From: Streptomyces poriferorum | GTDB lineage: Bacteria > Actinomycetota > Actinomycetes > Streptomycetales > Streptomycetaceae | Direction: 5' to 3' | NCBI RefSeq assembly: GCF_019399235.1 | Contig: NZ_JAELVH010000039.1 | Coordinates: forward strand, 1 to 32,886 | DNA: 32,886 nucleotides | Shown here: piece by piece, positions 15,338-22,061 of the stretch | Layout of the letters: each line of letters opens with the position of its first letter | How positions within the stretch are numbered: the first letter of the stretch is position 1 | Notes under the pieces: generated by a model | Database searches by the model: none | Seen by the model: the letters and a program-made list of their open reading frames with translations, nothing else | Told to the model about the DNA's origin: nothing | Program-made: the position numbers and the translations under genes

Positions 15338-15922
15338 CTACAGCTAAAACACCCCACTCCAGCCCTGACCAGCCAGCCTTCCCCCGCCGAGGACAGAAAC
15401 CGGCGACCGTACAGAAGCACCACAAGGGGCACGTGGCGGTCGAGCACATCCGGACTTCCGAGTAGCCCACCGGCGGTCCGCTCGACAGGGCAAGACCGGG
15501 GTCCCGGCCGGACCGGGAGCAGGAACTCCTCCAAGCCGAGCGGCGGCACCGGTGGCACGCGGCTATCGCACAGGCATGTGAGCAACAGATTGGAACCTGC
15601 GCGCCTTCGGATGTGAGACGGCGAAGTTGAACCGACGCGCCCAGGTAGGCCAGCAGACGTGCTTCTCCGCGCTGGCGGAGGTGAGCTGCCCATCGCGGCG
15701 GAGGAACAATGGCCGACCTCCGCCCACAGCCCCGGCCCGCCACGCTGCCCCACGTCGAGTGAAGCCGAAAGAGCCTCCGTCAGCCGTGGGAGCGCTCTGG
15801 GACTTTTCTGGGACTTTCGGTTCCATCAACTGGCACGAGCATGAAACAACTGAAAGACCATTCTCCCAGGTCAGCGACCGAATCCCTCTCATCGTCGCAG
15901 GCCACCTCGCTGGCTGGTCTCC
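15338..15922. other. Gene-less stretch inside the right end of the repeat-bounded block
   Basis: No intact gene is recognised. An open plus-strand stretch at about 15470-15628 reads through an alpha-helix-like segment (REQELLQAERRHRW followed by HAAIAQACEQ) before a stop and looks like a relic of a coding sequence, but I cannot assign it. The second half contains a tandem CTGGGACTTTT pair at 15797. No integrase or transposase remnant could be identified. Confidence 0.5.
15797..15818. repeat. Tandem 11-mer pair inside the right end, arm-type site candidate
   Basis: CTGGGACTTTT is followed directly by CTGGGACTTTC. It lies about 105 bases before the start of the right direct repeat, within the block. 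Together with the pair at 2298 it gives a core flanked by arm-like sites if the block were circularised. Confidence 0.5.
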
Positions 15923-16095
15923 TCCGGGACATCTGAAAGCCTGCAGAAATGGCACCGTCACACCCCCTCTGACCTGCACAAATGCGAGTCGAGGCGGGGT
16001 GTGACGGAGTCCCTGGGACTTTTCTGGGACTTTGAACCAGGAGCGACGGCTTACGACACCGCGCTCACCCCATGATGAGTCATCGAAAAGACGTC
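15923..16095. repeat. Right copy of the direct repeat, candidate attachment site (attR plus older remnant)
   Basis: This copy is the same length within one base and the same orientation as 2208-2381. It keeps the 26-base identical start with the RDI-stop codons of the MurA-like gene but no more of that gene. Its hairpin arms (15955-15966 and 15996-16007) are perfect, while the loop and the region after the tandem 11-mers have diverged. The distance between copies is 13,715 bp. Confidence 0.85.
16013..16034. repeat. Tandem 11-mer pair in the right direct repeat
   Basis: CTGGGACTTTT is followed by CTGGGACTTTG at the same relative position as in the left repeat. Its presence on the far side of the right core would be unexpected for a single integration and suggests an older, related element had used the same site. 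Confidence 0.5.
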
Positions 16096-16323
16096 ACAAG
16101 GACTCGACAGAGGAAGAACCTCAGGTCAGAGGCCATCCGCCCACGCTGCGGTCGGGCCTTCAGTCACCTGGAGCGTCAGAGATCTGCGGGGAGTACAGCG
16201 CCGTTGGCGAGCCCGGAGAGTCGCGTGGCCGACGTCTGCGCCGGCTCCCCGTCCATCGGAGAGCACTGATCAGGACCCAGCCGCCCACGCGGAGCGTGAG
16301 AGCCAGCCCGGCCCCGGACAGAA

Positions 16324-16363
16324 CGACGGCCGCCAAGGCGACAGATGGGCCGGGCGGCCGTCG
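16324..16363 (-). terminator. Hairpin ending the sulP transcript
   Basis: The arms CGACGGCCGCC (16324-16334) and GGCGGCCGTCG (16353-16363) pair perfectly over an 18-base loop, 16 bases beyond the stop codon of the minus-strand transporter gene. Confidence 0.7.
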
Positions 16364-16379
16364 CAGCGGCTGGGGCAGG

Positions 16380-17915
16380 TCAGTGACTGGAGAGTTCGCC
16401 GGTGAGCTTGCCATGCAGGTCGGCGCTCGGGCTGTTCAAGCCGATGATCTCCACGCTCTTGCCTCGCTGGTCGTACTTGGTCTCGATCGCGTCAAGCGCT
16501 GCAACCGAGGAGGCGTCCCAGATGTGGGCGGCGCTCAGGTCGATGACGACCTTGTCAGGGTCGGTGGCATAGGCGAACTGACCCACAAGGTCGTTGGAGG
16601 AGGCGAAGAACAGCTCGCCGGTGACGGCGTACACCACCGTGCCGCCGTCGGGGTCGGTGACCGCTGTGACCTCCGCGAGGTGAGCGACGCGCTTGGCGAA
16701 GATGACCATGGCGGTGACGGAACCGACGACGACACCGATAGCGAGGTTGTCGGTGGCGACCACGACAGCCACGGTGATGACCATGACAGTGATCTCCCCC
16801 GCGGGCATCCGCTTCAGCGTCTTCGGAGCGATCGAGTGCCAGTCGAAGGTGGCGAACGACACCATCACCATCACGGCGACCAGGGCGGCCATGGGAATAT
16901 CGGAGACCACAGGGCCGAAGGCGACGCACAGCACCATCAGGAAAACACCGGCGAGGAACGTGGACAGGCGGGTCCGCGCCCCGGACACCTTCACATTGAT
17001 CATCGTCTGGCCGATCATGGCGCAGCCACCCATGCCACCGAAGAAGCCGGTGACGATGTTCGCTACACCCTGGCCGATGGACTCGCGGGTCTTGGAGGAG
17101 TGGGTGTCGGTGATGTCGTCGACCAGTTTGGCCGTCATCAGCGACTCCATCAGGCCCACCAGTGCCATCGCCAAGGCGTACGGGGCGATGGTGGTCAGGG
17201 TGTCCAGGGTGAACGGCACATCGGGCAGCCCCGGAACCGGCAGGGAGGACGGCAGGGCGCCCTTGTCCCCGACGGTCGGCACCGCGATACCGGCGGCCAC
17301 GGTGATGACGGTCAGGATGGCGATGGACACGAGCGGAGCGGGAATCACCCTGGTGACCTTCGGAAAGAAGACCATGAGGCCGAGGCCGGCCGCGATCAGC
17401 GGGTAGACGGGCCAGGGCACGTCACGCATCTCGGGGACCTGGGCCATGAAGATCAGGATCGCGAGGGCGTTGACGAAGCCGACCATCACCGAGCGCGGCA
17501 CGAACCGCATCAGCTTCGCCACGCCCAGCGCGCCGAGGACGACCTGGATGACACCGGCGAGGATGACGGCGGCGATCAGGTAGCCCAAGCCGTGCTCACG
17601 GTTGAGCGGCGCGATCACGAGCGCGACGGCACCGGTCGCGGCGGAGATCATCGCGCGGCGTCCGCCGACGACCGAGATGACCACGGCCATGGTGAACGAG
17701 GCGAAAAGGCCGATGGCCGGGTCCACTCCGGCGATGATCGAGAAGGAGATCGCTTCCGGGATGAGCGCGAGGGCGACCACCAGGCCGGCCAGCACCTCCG
17801 TGCGCCAGACCTTCGGGTCGTTGAGCCAGTGCGGGCGCAGGCCGCGCAAGCGCGCGGCGGGGGTCAGTACGGAAGAAGAGGACAAGGAAGCAGTACCTGT
17901 CGTGTCCGGGCACAC
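16380..17915 (-). CDS. SulP-family anion transporter with STAS domain
   Basis: This inner-membrane anion transporter of about 511 residues belongs to the SulP/SLC26 family, whose members carry sulfate, bicarbonate or other anions. The membrane part (about 35-390) begins with the family signature LAGLVVALALIPEAISFSIIAGVDPAIGLFASF and includes GFFGGMGGCAMIGQTMINVKVSGARTRLST. A cytoplasmic STAS domain follows (about 415-505) with DLSAAHIWDASSVAALDAIE, the region that carries the phosphorylatable serine in anti-sigma antagonists. Which anion it carries cannot be told; marine and soil relatives with the same GGCAMIGQ motif are often bicarbonate or sulfate carriers. It is divergent from a MerR gene with a palindrome between. 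The GTG at 17915 is the longest start and has no clear ribosome site, so the N-terminal 10-20 residues are uncertain. Confidence 0.88.
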   Translation of the reverse strand: MCPDTTGTASLSSSSVLTPAARLRGLRPHWLNDPKVWRTEVLAGLVVALALIPEAISFSIIAGVDPAIGLFASFTMAVVISVVGGRRAMISAATGAVALVIAPLNREHGLGYLIAAVILAGVIQVVLGALGVAKLMRFVPRSVMVGFVNALAILIFMAQVPEMRDVPWPVYPLIAAGLGLMVFFPKVTRVIPAPLVSIAILTVITVAAGIAVPTVGDKGALPSSLPVPGLPDVPFTLDTLTTIAPYALAMALVGLMESLMTAKLVDDITDTHSSKTRESIGQGVANIVTGFFGGMGGCAMIGQTMINVKVSGARTRLSTFLAGVFLMVLCVAFGPVVSDIPMAALVAVMVMVSFATFDWHSIAPKTLKRMPAGEITVMVITVAVVVATDNLAIGVVVGSVTAMVIFAKRVAHLAEVTAVTDPDGGTVVYAVTGELFFASSNDLVGQFAYATDPDKVVIDLSAAHIWDASSVAALDAIETKYDQRGKSVEIIGLNSPSADLHGKLTGELSSH

Positions 17916-18211
17916 CCCACTGGCGGGCCGGGGGATGCGGGAGAACGCGGAGGGGCCAAGTCGGCGCCACGCGGGCGGCCCGCGTGGGCGGACCGGAGGT
18001 CTGTGGAGGGGACGGAGCCGAGGCCCGCACCGAAAGCTCGGGTGTGCGACTCACATGGGGCGACGAGGCGTCACGGCGGGCAGGGGGCGGCGGTCAGCGT
18101 CATGGGCTCGCGCACGCTCACTCCTGCAAGGATCGGATCTTCGCCGGGGGCGACATCGGCACCGGCACAACACTGTGGGGGCAAGGCCCGTCGCCCTCGT
18201 CACCAGAAACT

Positions 18212-18231
18212 CTACCCTAACGTTAGGATAG
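18212..18231. promoter_or_regulatory. MerR-type operator: palindrome CCTAACGTTAGG
   Basis: A perfect 12-bp palindrome (18216-18227) extends to CTA/TAG arms on either side with one unmatched base each. It lies in the gap between the divergent sulP and merR-type genes, 60 bases before the regulator start and about 300 before sulP. MerR proteins bind such palindromes between stretched promoter elements, so this is the likely site for the adjacent regulator. Confidence 0.6.
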
Positions 18232-18290
18232 ACATTGGTCAGGTTGCACGGAACGCGGCCCGGCACGGACAAGAAGGGCCATGGAGCGGC

Positions 18291-18704
18291 GTGGACGACA
18301 AGCACATGCAGATCGGCGAAGTCGCCGCGCGGACCGAGCTGTCGCTCCGGACCATCCGGCACTACGAGGAGACGGGTCTGGTCCTCCCCTCCGCCCGCTC
18401 CCAGGGCGGCTTCCGCCTCTACACCGAAGCCGACGTCGCCCGCCTCATGGTGATTCGCCGCATGAAGCCGCTCGGCTTCTCCCTCGACGAGATGCGCGAC
18501 CTGCTGGAGGCCACCGAGCGCCTCGACAGCGGCGATGCTCTCGACGCCGCCGAGCGAGATGACCTGCTGTACCGCGTGCGCACCTACGAACGGTCCGCCT
18601 CCGAACAGGTGGACAAGCTCCGTGTCCAGCTCTCCCGTGCCGAAGACTTCGCCGCCACCCTCCGCACCCGCCTGGAGCACGACGCATCCAACGCCCTGTC
18701 CTGA
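18291..18704 (+). CDS. MerR-family transcriptional regulator
   Basis: This 137-residue activator/repressor has a full MerR winged HTH (MQIGEVAARTELSLRTIRHY, then EETGLVLPSARSQGGFRLYTEADVARL) followed by the dimerisation coiled coil (about 75-130, with YRVRTYERSASEQVDKLRVQLSRAEDFAATL). It has no cysteine at all, so it does not sense metals or thiols through the usual C-terminal cysteines. The GTG start (VDDKHMQIGEV) is chosen since close Streptomyces relatives begin MDDKHMQIGEV as I recall; the internal ATG at 18306 is the alternative. It faces the sulP gene across a palindrome and is probably its regulator as well as its own. Confidence 0.88.
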   Translation: MDDKHMQIGEVAARTELSLRTIRHYEETGLVLPSARSQGGFRLYTEADVARLMVIRRMKPLGFSLDEMRDLLEATERLDSGDALDAAERDDLLYRVRTYERSASEQVDKLRVQLSRAEDFAATLRTRLEHDASNALS

Positions 18705-18727
18705 CCCGCGCGTCCCACCGCGCACGG

Positions 18728-18764
18728 CCCGCACACGTCGTCCTGAGATCGTATGGCGTGCGGG
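18728..18764. terminator. Weak hairpin between convergent merR-type and anti-sigma genes
   Basis: The 7-bp arms CCCGCAC (18728-18734) and GTGCGGG (18758-18764) lie in the 83-bp gap between two convergent stop codons, so they may serve as a shared terminator. The stem is short and the loop long (23 bases). Confidence 0.35.
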
Positions 18765-18787
18765 GCGGGAAGTCGGCCAGTTCGACC

Positions 18788-19111
18788 TCAGGAGGCGCTT
18801 TCCGGGGATGTCGTGCCGTGGTCCGCGTCGTCGGCCCCGGTCGGCGGGTCACTGAGGAGGGAGACGCCGAAGGCGTGCAAGCGCTCCATCGCACCCATGT
18901 CCGGCGATGTCCGACGGGCCAGGGCGTTGTGGATCTCCTGGTAGACCGATGCCTCCAGACCGCAGCGGCGGCAGTCCTTCAGGTGCGCGGCAACCCGGCG
19001 TGCGGTCTTCTCGTCCGTCTCGCCGTCCAGGTAGGGTTGCAACACGCGTGCGGCCTGAAGGCAGTTCATCCGGCGCTCGGCCGCTGAACGCCGCCATGGA
19101 AGCTTGATCAC
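18788..19111 (-). CDS. ZAS-family zinc anti-sigma factor
   Basis: This 107-residue soluble protein carries the zinc-anti-sigma motif H-x3-C-x2-C in VAAHLKDCRRCGLEAS, preceded by a helix (NCLQAARVLQPYLDGETDEKTARR) typical of zf-HC2/RsrA-like proteins. It is expected to hold the adjacent ECF sigma factor inactive, and its cysteines could sense oxidation as in RsrA. There is no membrane segment, so it acts in the cytoplasm. The GTG start at 19111 overlaps the sigma-factor stop (ATGTGA), implying translational coupling and balanced amounts. An additional Cys lies in the N-terminal helix (MNCLQA). The last 25 residues are acidic and probably disordered. Confidence 0.85.
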   Translation of the reverse strand: MIKLPWRRSAAERRMNCLQAARVLQPYLDGETDEKTARRVAAHLKDCRRCGLEASVYQEIHNALARRTSPDMGAMERLHAFGVSLLSDPPTGADDADHGTTSPESAS

Positions 19112-19677
19112 ATCACACCTCGCTTCGGTGCCAGTCCGGCCGTGGCAAGTCGCGCCCGAATCCGCTTCCGTGCCCGGTGCAGCCGGCTCATCACGGTGCC
19201 TTCCGGTACGTCCAGCAGGTGGGCGGCCTCCGCGTAGGTGAGGCCGTCGATGTCCACCAGCTGCACCACGTGACGGTGTTTGTCCGGCAGGGCACACAGT
19301 GCCTCGTCCACCACCTCGTCGAACGCCTCACTCACCACGATCTCTTCCGCCGATCCGCTGGGACCCGCAGAGCTGAGCCGGTCCAGGTCCGTGTCAGGGT
19401 CGTCCAGAAGGTGGGGACGGCGGCGACGGTGGCGGTTGATCTCGGCCCGCCGCATGATCGTCAGCAGCCAGGCGCGCGGGTGCTTCCCGTCGAAGCCCTC
19501 GATGGCCCGGTAGGCGCGAAGCAGCGTGTCCTGCACGAGGTCCTCGGCGTCCGCCGGCTGCGCGGTGAGTGTCATCGCCACACGCAGCAGCACATCCACC
19601 TCGGGCAGCACGTAAGCGGCGAACGCCTGCCCCTGTGGGTCCCCAGAGCCCGGCGGCGCTGTCACTTCGTCTTCCAC
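19108..19677 (-). CDS. ECF-family RNA polymerase sigma factor (SigR-like)
   Basis: This 189-residue group IV sigma factor has region 2 (about 25-95, with AEDLVQDTLLRAYRAIEGFDGKHPRAWLLTIMRR, the -10 recognition and core-binding part) and region 4 (about 130-180, with LPDKHRHVVQLVDIDGLTYAEAAHLLDVPEGTVMSRLHRARKRIR, the -35 HTH). The two are joined by a Ser/Gly-rich linker. It overlaps a ZAS anti-sigma gene, so it belongs to the soluble zinc-anti-sigma ECF group that includes SigR. Its own upstream region has a SigR-type GGGAAT-N19-GTT promoter, pointing to autoregulation. The GTG start fits both the predicted leaderless transcript and GAAGGGG ten bases before. Target genes beyond this locus cannot be told, but oxidative or thiol stress is the leading guess. 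Confidence 0.9.
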   Translation of the reverse strand: MEDEVTAPPGSGDPQGQAFAAYVLPEVDVLLRVAMTLTAQPADAEDLVQDTLLRAYRAIEGFDGKHPRAWLLTIMRRAEINRHRRRRPHLLDDPDTDLDRLSSAGPSGSAEEIVVSEAFDEVVDEALCALPDKHRHVVQLVDIDGLTYAEAAHLLDVPEGTVMSRLHRARKRIRARLATAGLAPKRGVM

Positions 19678-19685
19678 ACGGCGGA

Positions 19686-19713
19686 AACCCCTTCGGTCAG
19701 GGCCCGCATTCCC
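19686..19713 (-). promoter_or_regulatory. SigR-type promoter of the ECF sigma gene (GGGAAT-N19-GTT)
   Basis: On the minus strand GGGAAT (19713-19708) and GTT (19688-19686) are separated by 19 bases, and the start codon begins 11 bases after the first base of GTT. Transcription would begin almost at the GTG, giving a leaderless or nearly leaderless message. The SigR consensus known to me is GGGAAT-N18-GTT. Confidence 0.6.
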
Positions 19714-19782
19714 TCTTCTCCGTTCTCCTTGTGCTCGGGTGCCGCCGTGGCCGACGTCTGGGCCGGGCGGCGTGCGCGGCCT

Positions 19783-19809
19783 GGAATGCCGCGTGCGGCT
19801 GAAGGGGTT
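19783..19809 (+). promoter_or_regulatory. Mirror SigR-type promoter of the small ZAS gene (GGAAT-N19-GTT)
   Basis: GGAAT (19783-19787) and GTT (19807-19809) are 19 bases apart and the ATG begins 11 bases after the first base of GTT, exactly the geometry on the opposite strand. The 14 bases GAAGGGGTTTCCGC (19801-19814) are repeated in inverse orientation at 19681-19694. Confidence 0.6.
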
Positions 19810-19817
19810 TCCGCTGC

Positions 19818-20129
19818 ATGGAGAGGCAGCACGTTCCCGGACCAGGGCGAGTGTGGGCCGAGTGCCGGGAGAGGTTTCGGCATGCTCGGCTGCGGGGCGA
19901 GGTGGAGGCGTACGCCGACGGGCAGCTCACCGGTGCGCACCGGATGCGGGTGGCCGCCCACATCGCCTGCTGCTGGGCATGCAGTGGCCGTCTGCAACTG
20001 CTGCGGCTGGTCAAGGCGTCCCTCAGGGCTAGTCCCCATCGGACACCGCCCACCCTCGCATCGGCCCGGGTACGGCGCTTCGCTCGGCACCTCAGCACGC
20101 CGCCGGGCCAGGACCGGCCACGCCATTGA
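19818..20129 (+). CDS. Small second ZAS-like zinc-finger protein, candidate extra anti-sigma
   Basis: This 103-residue protein has the same motif as the neighbouring anti-sigma: VAAHIACCWACSG gives H-x3-C-x2-C, preceded by the helix GEVEAYADGQLTGAHRMR, as in zf-HC2 proteins. A further cysteine sits inside the motif (ACC). The C-terminal 40 residues are Arg-rich and may be disordered. It has no membrane segment. It is divergent from the ECF sigma gene and has a matching promoter, so it probably belongs to the same regulon, as a second sensor or a feedback brake. Its last 38 bases overlap the convergent ATPase gene. Composition and the shared promoter support it as real, although it is small and overlaps other open frames. 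Confidence 0.65.
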   Translation: MERQHVPGPGRVWAECRERFRHARLRGEVEAYADGQLTGAHRMRVAAHIACCWACSGRLQLLRLVKASLRASPHRTPPTLASARVRRFARHLSTPPGQDRPRH

Positions 20130-21213
20130 TGGACGGCGGTCCGGCAGGCGAATGCCGGTCGGGGACCACCCAGCGGTGTGCGACGGGCAGACGCAGTCGG
20201 AGGTGTTCCGAGAGGGCGGGTGACGTGCCCGGCGGCAGGAGCACGTGTACGGGGCCTGCGGCCGTGTCAGCGACGAGAGCCGTGAATGCTCCTTCCGGGC
20301 GTGCGCTGTGCACCACGGCGGCCACGGTGTCCGGGCCTGTGCCGACCTGGACGGCTTCGGGGCGGATCACCAGGTGCCCGGGGCCGCGGTGGGCGACGGT
20401 GTCGGGCAGGTCGAGCTCTCCCAGGAGGCAGGCGAAGCGTCCCTGCGGTGTGACGTGGCCGGGGAGCGCGGTGGGGCAGCCGAGGAAGCGGGCCACGGCC
20501 AGGGAGGCCGGGCGGGCGTAGAGGTCGGCGGGCTGCGCCTGCTGAAGGAGACGGCCCTGGTCGAGCAGGGCGACGGAGTCGGCGACCGCGGCGGCTTCCG
20601 TCTGGTCGTGGGTGACCAGGACGGTGGTCACGGCCAGCTCCCGCTGGACCGTGGTGAGCAGGTCGCGCATGGTGTGCCGCAGGCTCGGGTCAAGGGCGCT
20701 GAATGGTTCGTCGAGGAGCAGTACGGCCGGTTCGGCGGCCAGTGCGCGGGCGAGGGCGACGCGCTGGGCCTGGCCCCCGGAGAGCTGGCGAGGGTAGCGG
20801 GCTGCGAGTGCATCCAGGCCGACGCGTTCCAGCTGGGCGAGTGCTGCGGTGCGGGCGTCCCGGCGGGACCGGCCGCGCATGCGGGCGGGGAAGGCCACGT
20901 TGTCCAGCACCGTGCGGTGCGGCAGGAGCATGGGCTGTTGGAAGACCACCGCGACGCCACGGTGCTCCGGCGGAATCCGGGTCACATCGGTGCCACCGAG
21001 GTGCACGGCGCCCCGGCTGGGTGTGAGCAGTCCGGAGGCAACCTGCACGGTGGTGGTCTTGCCGCAGCCTGAAGGGCCGAGCAGTGCCAGCAGCCGGCCG
21101 TCGGCAACATCGAGGTCGAGACCGTCCAGAACGGGTTCGCGGTGCCCGGGATAGGTGACGGTGATCCGTTTCAGACTCAGACCGGGGACGGGAGCGGAGG
21201 ACGAGGAAGTCAT
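20092..21213 (-). CDS. ABC importer ATPase, YnjD-like
   Basis: This 373-residue ATPase of the spermidine/iron/thiamine-type importer class has Walker A GPSGCGKTT, Q-loop VVFQQPMLLPHRT, signature LSGGQAQRVALARA, Walker B VLLLDEPFSALDPS, and switch His in VTHDQTEAAAVAD. Its C-terminal 130 residues form a TOBE-like regulatory region ending GPGPAAC. E. coli YnjD is shorter and lacks such a tail. It is the last gene of a four-gene operon (binding protein, two permeases, ATPase), five bases after the second permease. The product energises uptake of an unknown small solute. The ATG at 21213 is chosen because the longer frame upstream lies inside the permease gene and is Pro/Arg-rich. Confidence 0.87.
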   Translation of the reverse strand: MTSSSSAPVPGLSLKRITVTYPGHREPVLDGLDLDVADGRLLALLGPSGCGKTTTVQVASGLLTPSRGAVHLGGTDVTRIPPEHRGVAVVFQQPMLLPHRTVLDNVAFPARMRGRSRRDARTAALAQLERVGLDALAARYPRQLSGGQAQRVALARALAAEPAVLLLDEPFSALDPSLRHTMRDLLTTVQRELAVTTVLVTHDQTEAAAVADSVALLDQGRLLQQAQPADLYARPASLAVARFLGCPTALPGHVTPQGRFACLLGELDLPDTVAHRGPGHLVIRPEAVQVGTGPDTVAAVVHSARPEGAFTALVADTAAGPVHVLLPPGTSPALSEHLRLRLPVAHRWVVPDRHSPAGPPSINGVAGPGPAAC

Positions 21214-21218
21214 GACGG

Positions 21219-22061
21219 TCAGCGCTCGATTTCCGGGGTGGCGAAGGAAGGAGAAGGGTCGTGGTCGGGGTCGGCCCAGACTGCCCTGTTGCGGCGAAGC
21301 AGGGCCGCACCCACACCGAACAGCAGGACGGGTGGGGCGACGGTGAGTGTTCCCAATACGGCGGTCAGTGCCTGGTTGCCGCTGCCCGCGGCCGTGGCGA
21401 ACAACAGGAGCGGAAGGGTGGTGACGACCCCGCCGCCGACCAGAACGGTCATCAGGTACTCGCTCCACGACACCAGGAAGGCCAGGGTCGCCGCAGCCAG
21501 CAGGGCCGGGGAGAGTGCGGGCAGGGTGACGTGGCGGAGGACGGCGGTACGGGACGCCCCGAGGGTGCGGGCTGTCTGCTCCATGCGCAGGTCGTAGGTG
21601 GCGAAGCCGCCGATCATGACGAGGACCGTGTAGGGCAGGGCGGGCACCAGGTGAACGAGGGCGACCCCGGTCGGGTGGTCGGACAGTCCGGCCCGGACGA
21701 ACACTTCCTGGACACCTACGGCCAGTGCGAACGGGGGGACCAGGACGGGGGCGAGCAGCAGCAGGCGCACCAGTCCCGCGGCCGGTGGGCGGTACAGGAC
21801 CAGGCCCCGCGCGGCCAGGGCTCCGAGCGCGGTGGCGGTCAGGGCAGTGGTCAGCGCGAGTGCCAGCGAGGTGCCGGTCGCCGCGATCACCTGCTGTTGG
21901 GGGGCGGCAGCCTGACCCCATGCGCGGAGGGAGAACTCCTGGGGCACGAGCGCCGGGTACACCCATCGCCCGGCGAAGGCCCAGATCAGCAGGGGCAGCA
22001 GGGGTGCTGCGATCCAGAGGGTGAGCACCGCGAATACCGCCTTGCGCAGGGCTCGCCTCAC
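21219..22061 (-). CDS. ABC importer permease, second half of a YnjC-like pair
   Basis: This 280-residue membrane protein has about six hydrophobic segments (KAVFAVLTLWIAAPLLPLLIWAF first) and the ATPase-contact loop EQTARTLGASRTAVLRHVTLPALSP. In E. coli the corresponding YnjC is, as I recall, one long protein with two permease halves; here the halves are separate genes. The GTG start at 22061 overlaps the upstream permease stop as GTGA and is preceded by AAGGA. The open frame continues far upstream, but that part overlaps the other permease and is Arg/Gly/Pro-rich, so it is discounted. Confidence 0.87.
   Translation of the reverse strand: MRRALRKAVFAVLTLWIAAPLLPLLIWAFAGRWVYPALVPQEFSLRAWGQAAAPQQQVIAATGTSLALALTTALTATALGALAARGLVLYRPPAAGLVRLLLLAPVLVPPFALAVGVQEVFVRAGLSDHPTGVALVHLVPALPYTVLVMIGGFATYDLRMEQTARTLGASRTAVLRHVTLPALSPALLAAATLAFLVSWSEYLMTVLVGGGVVTTLPLLLFATAAGSGNQALTAVLGTLTVAPPVLLFGVGAALLRRNRAVWADPDHDPSPSFATPEIER

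Noticed and set aside
16032..18704. 890-residue plus-strand open frame ending in the MerR gene
   Set aside because: Only the last 137 residues are real (MerR). The rest is His/Asp/Gly-rich shadow of the SulP gene on the other strand.
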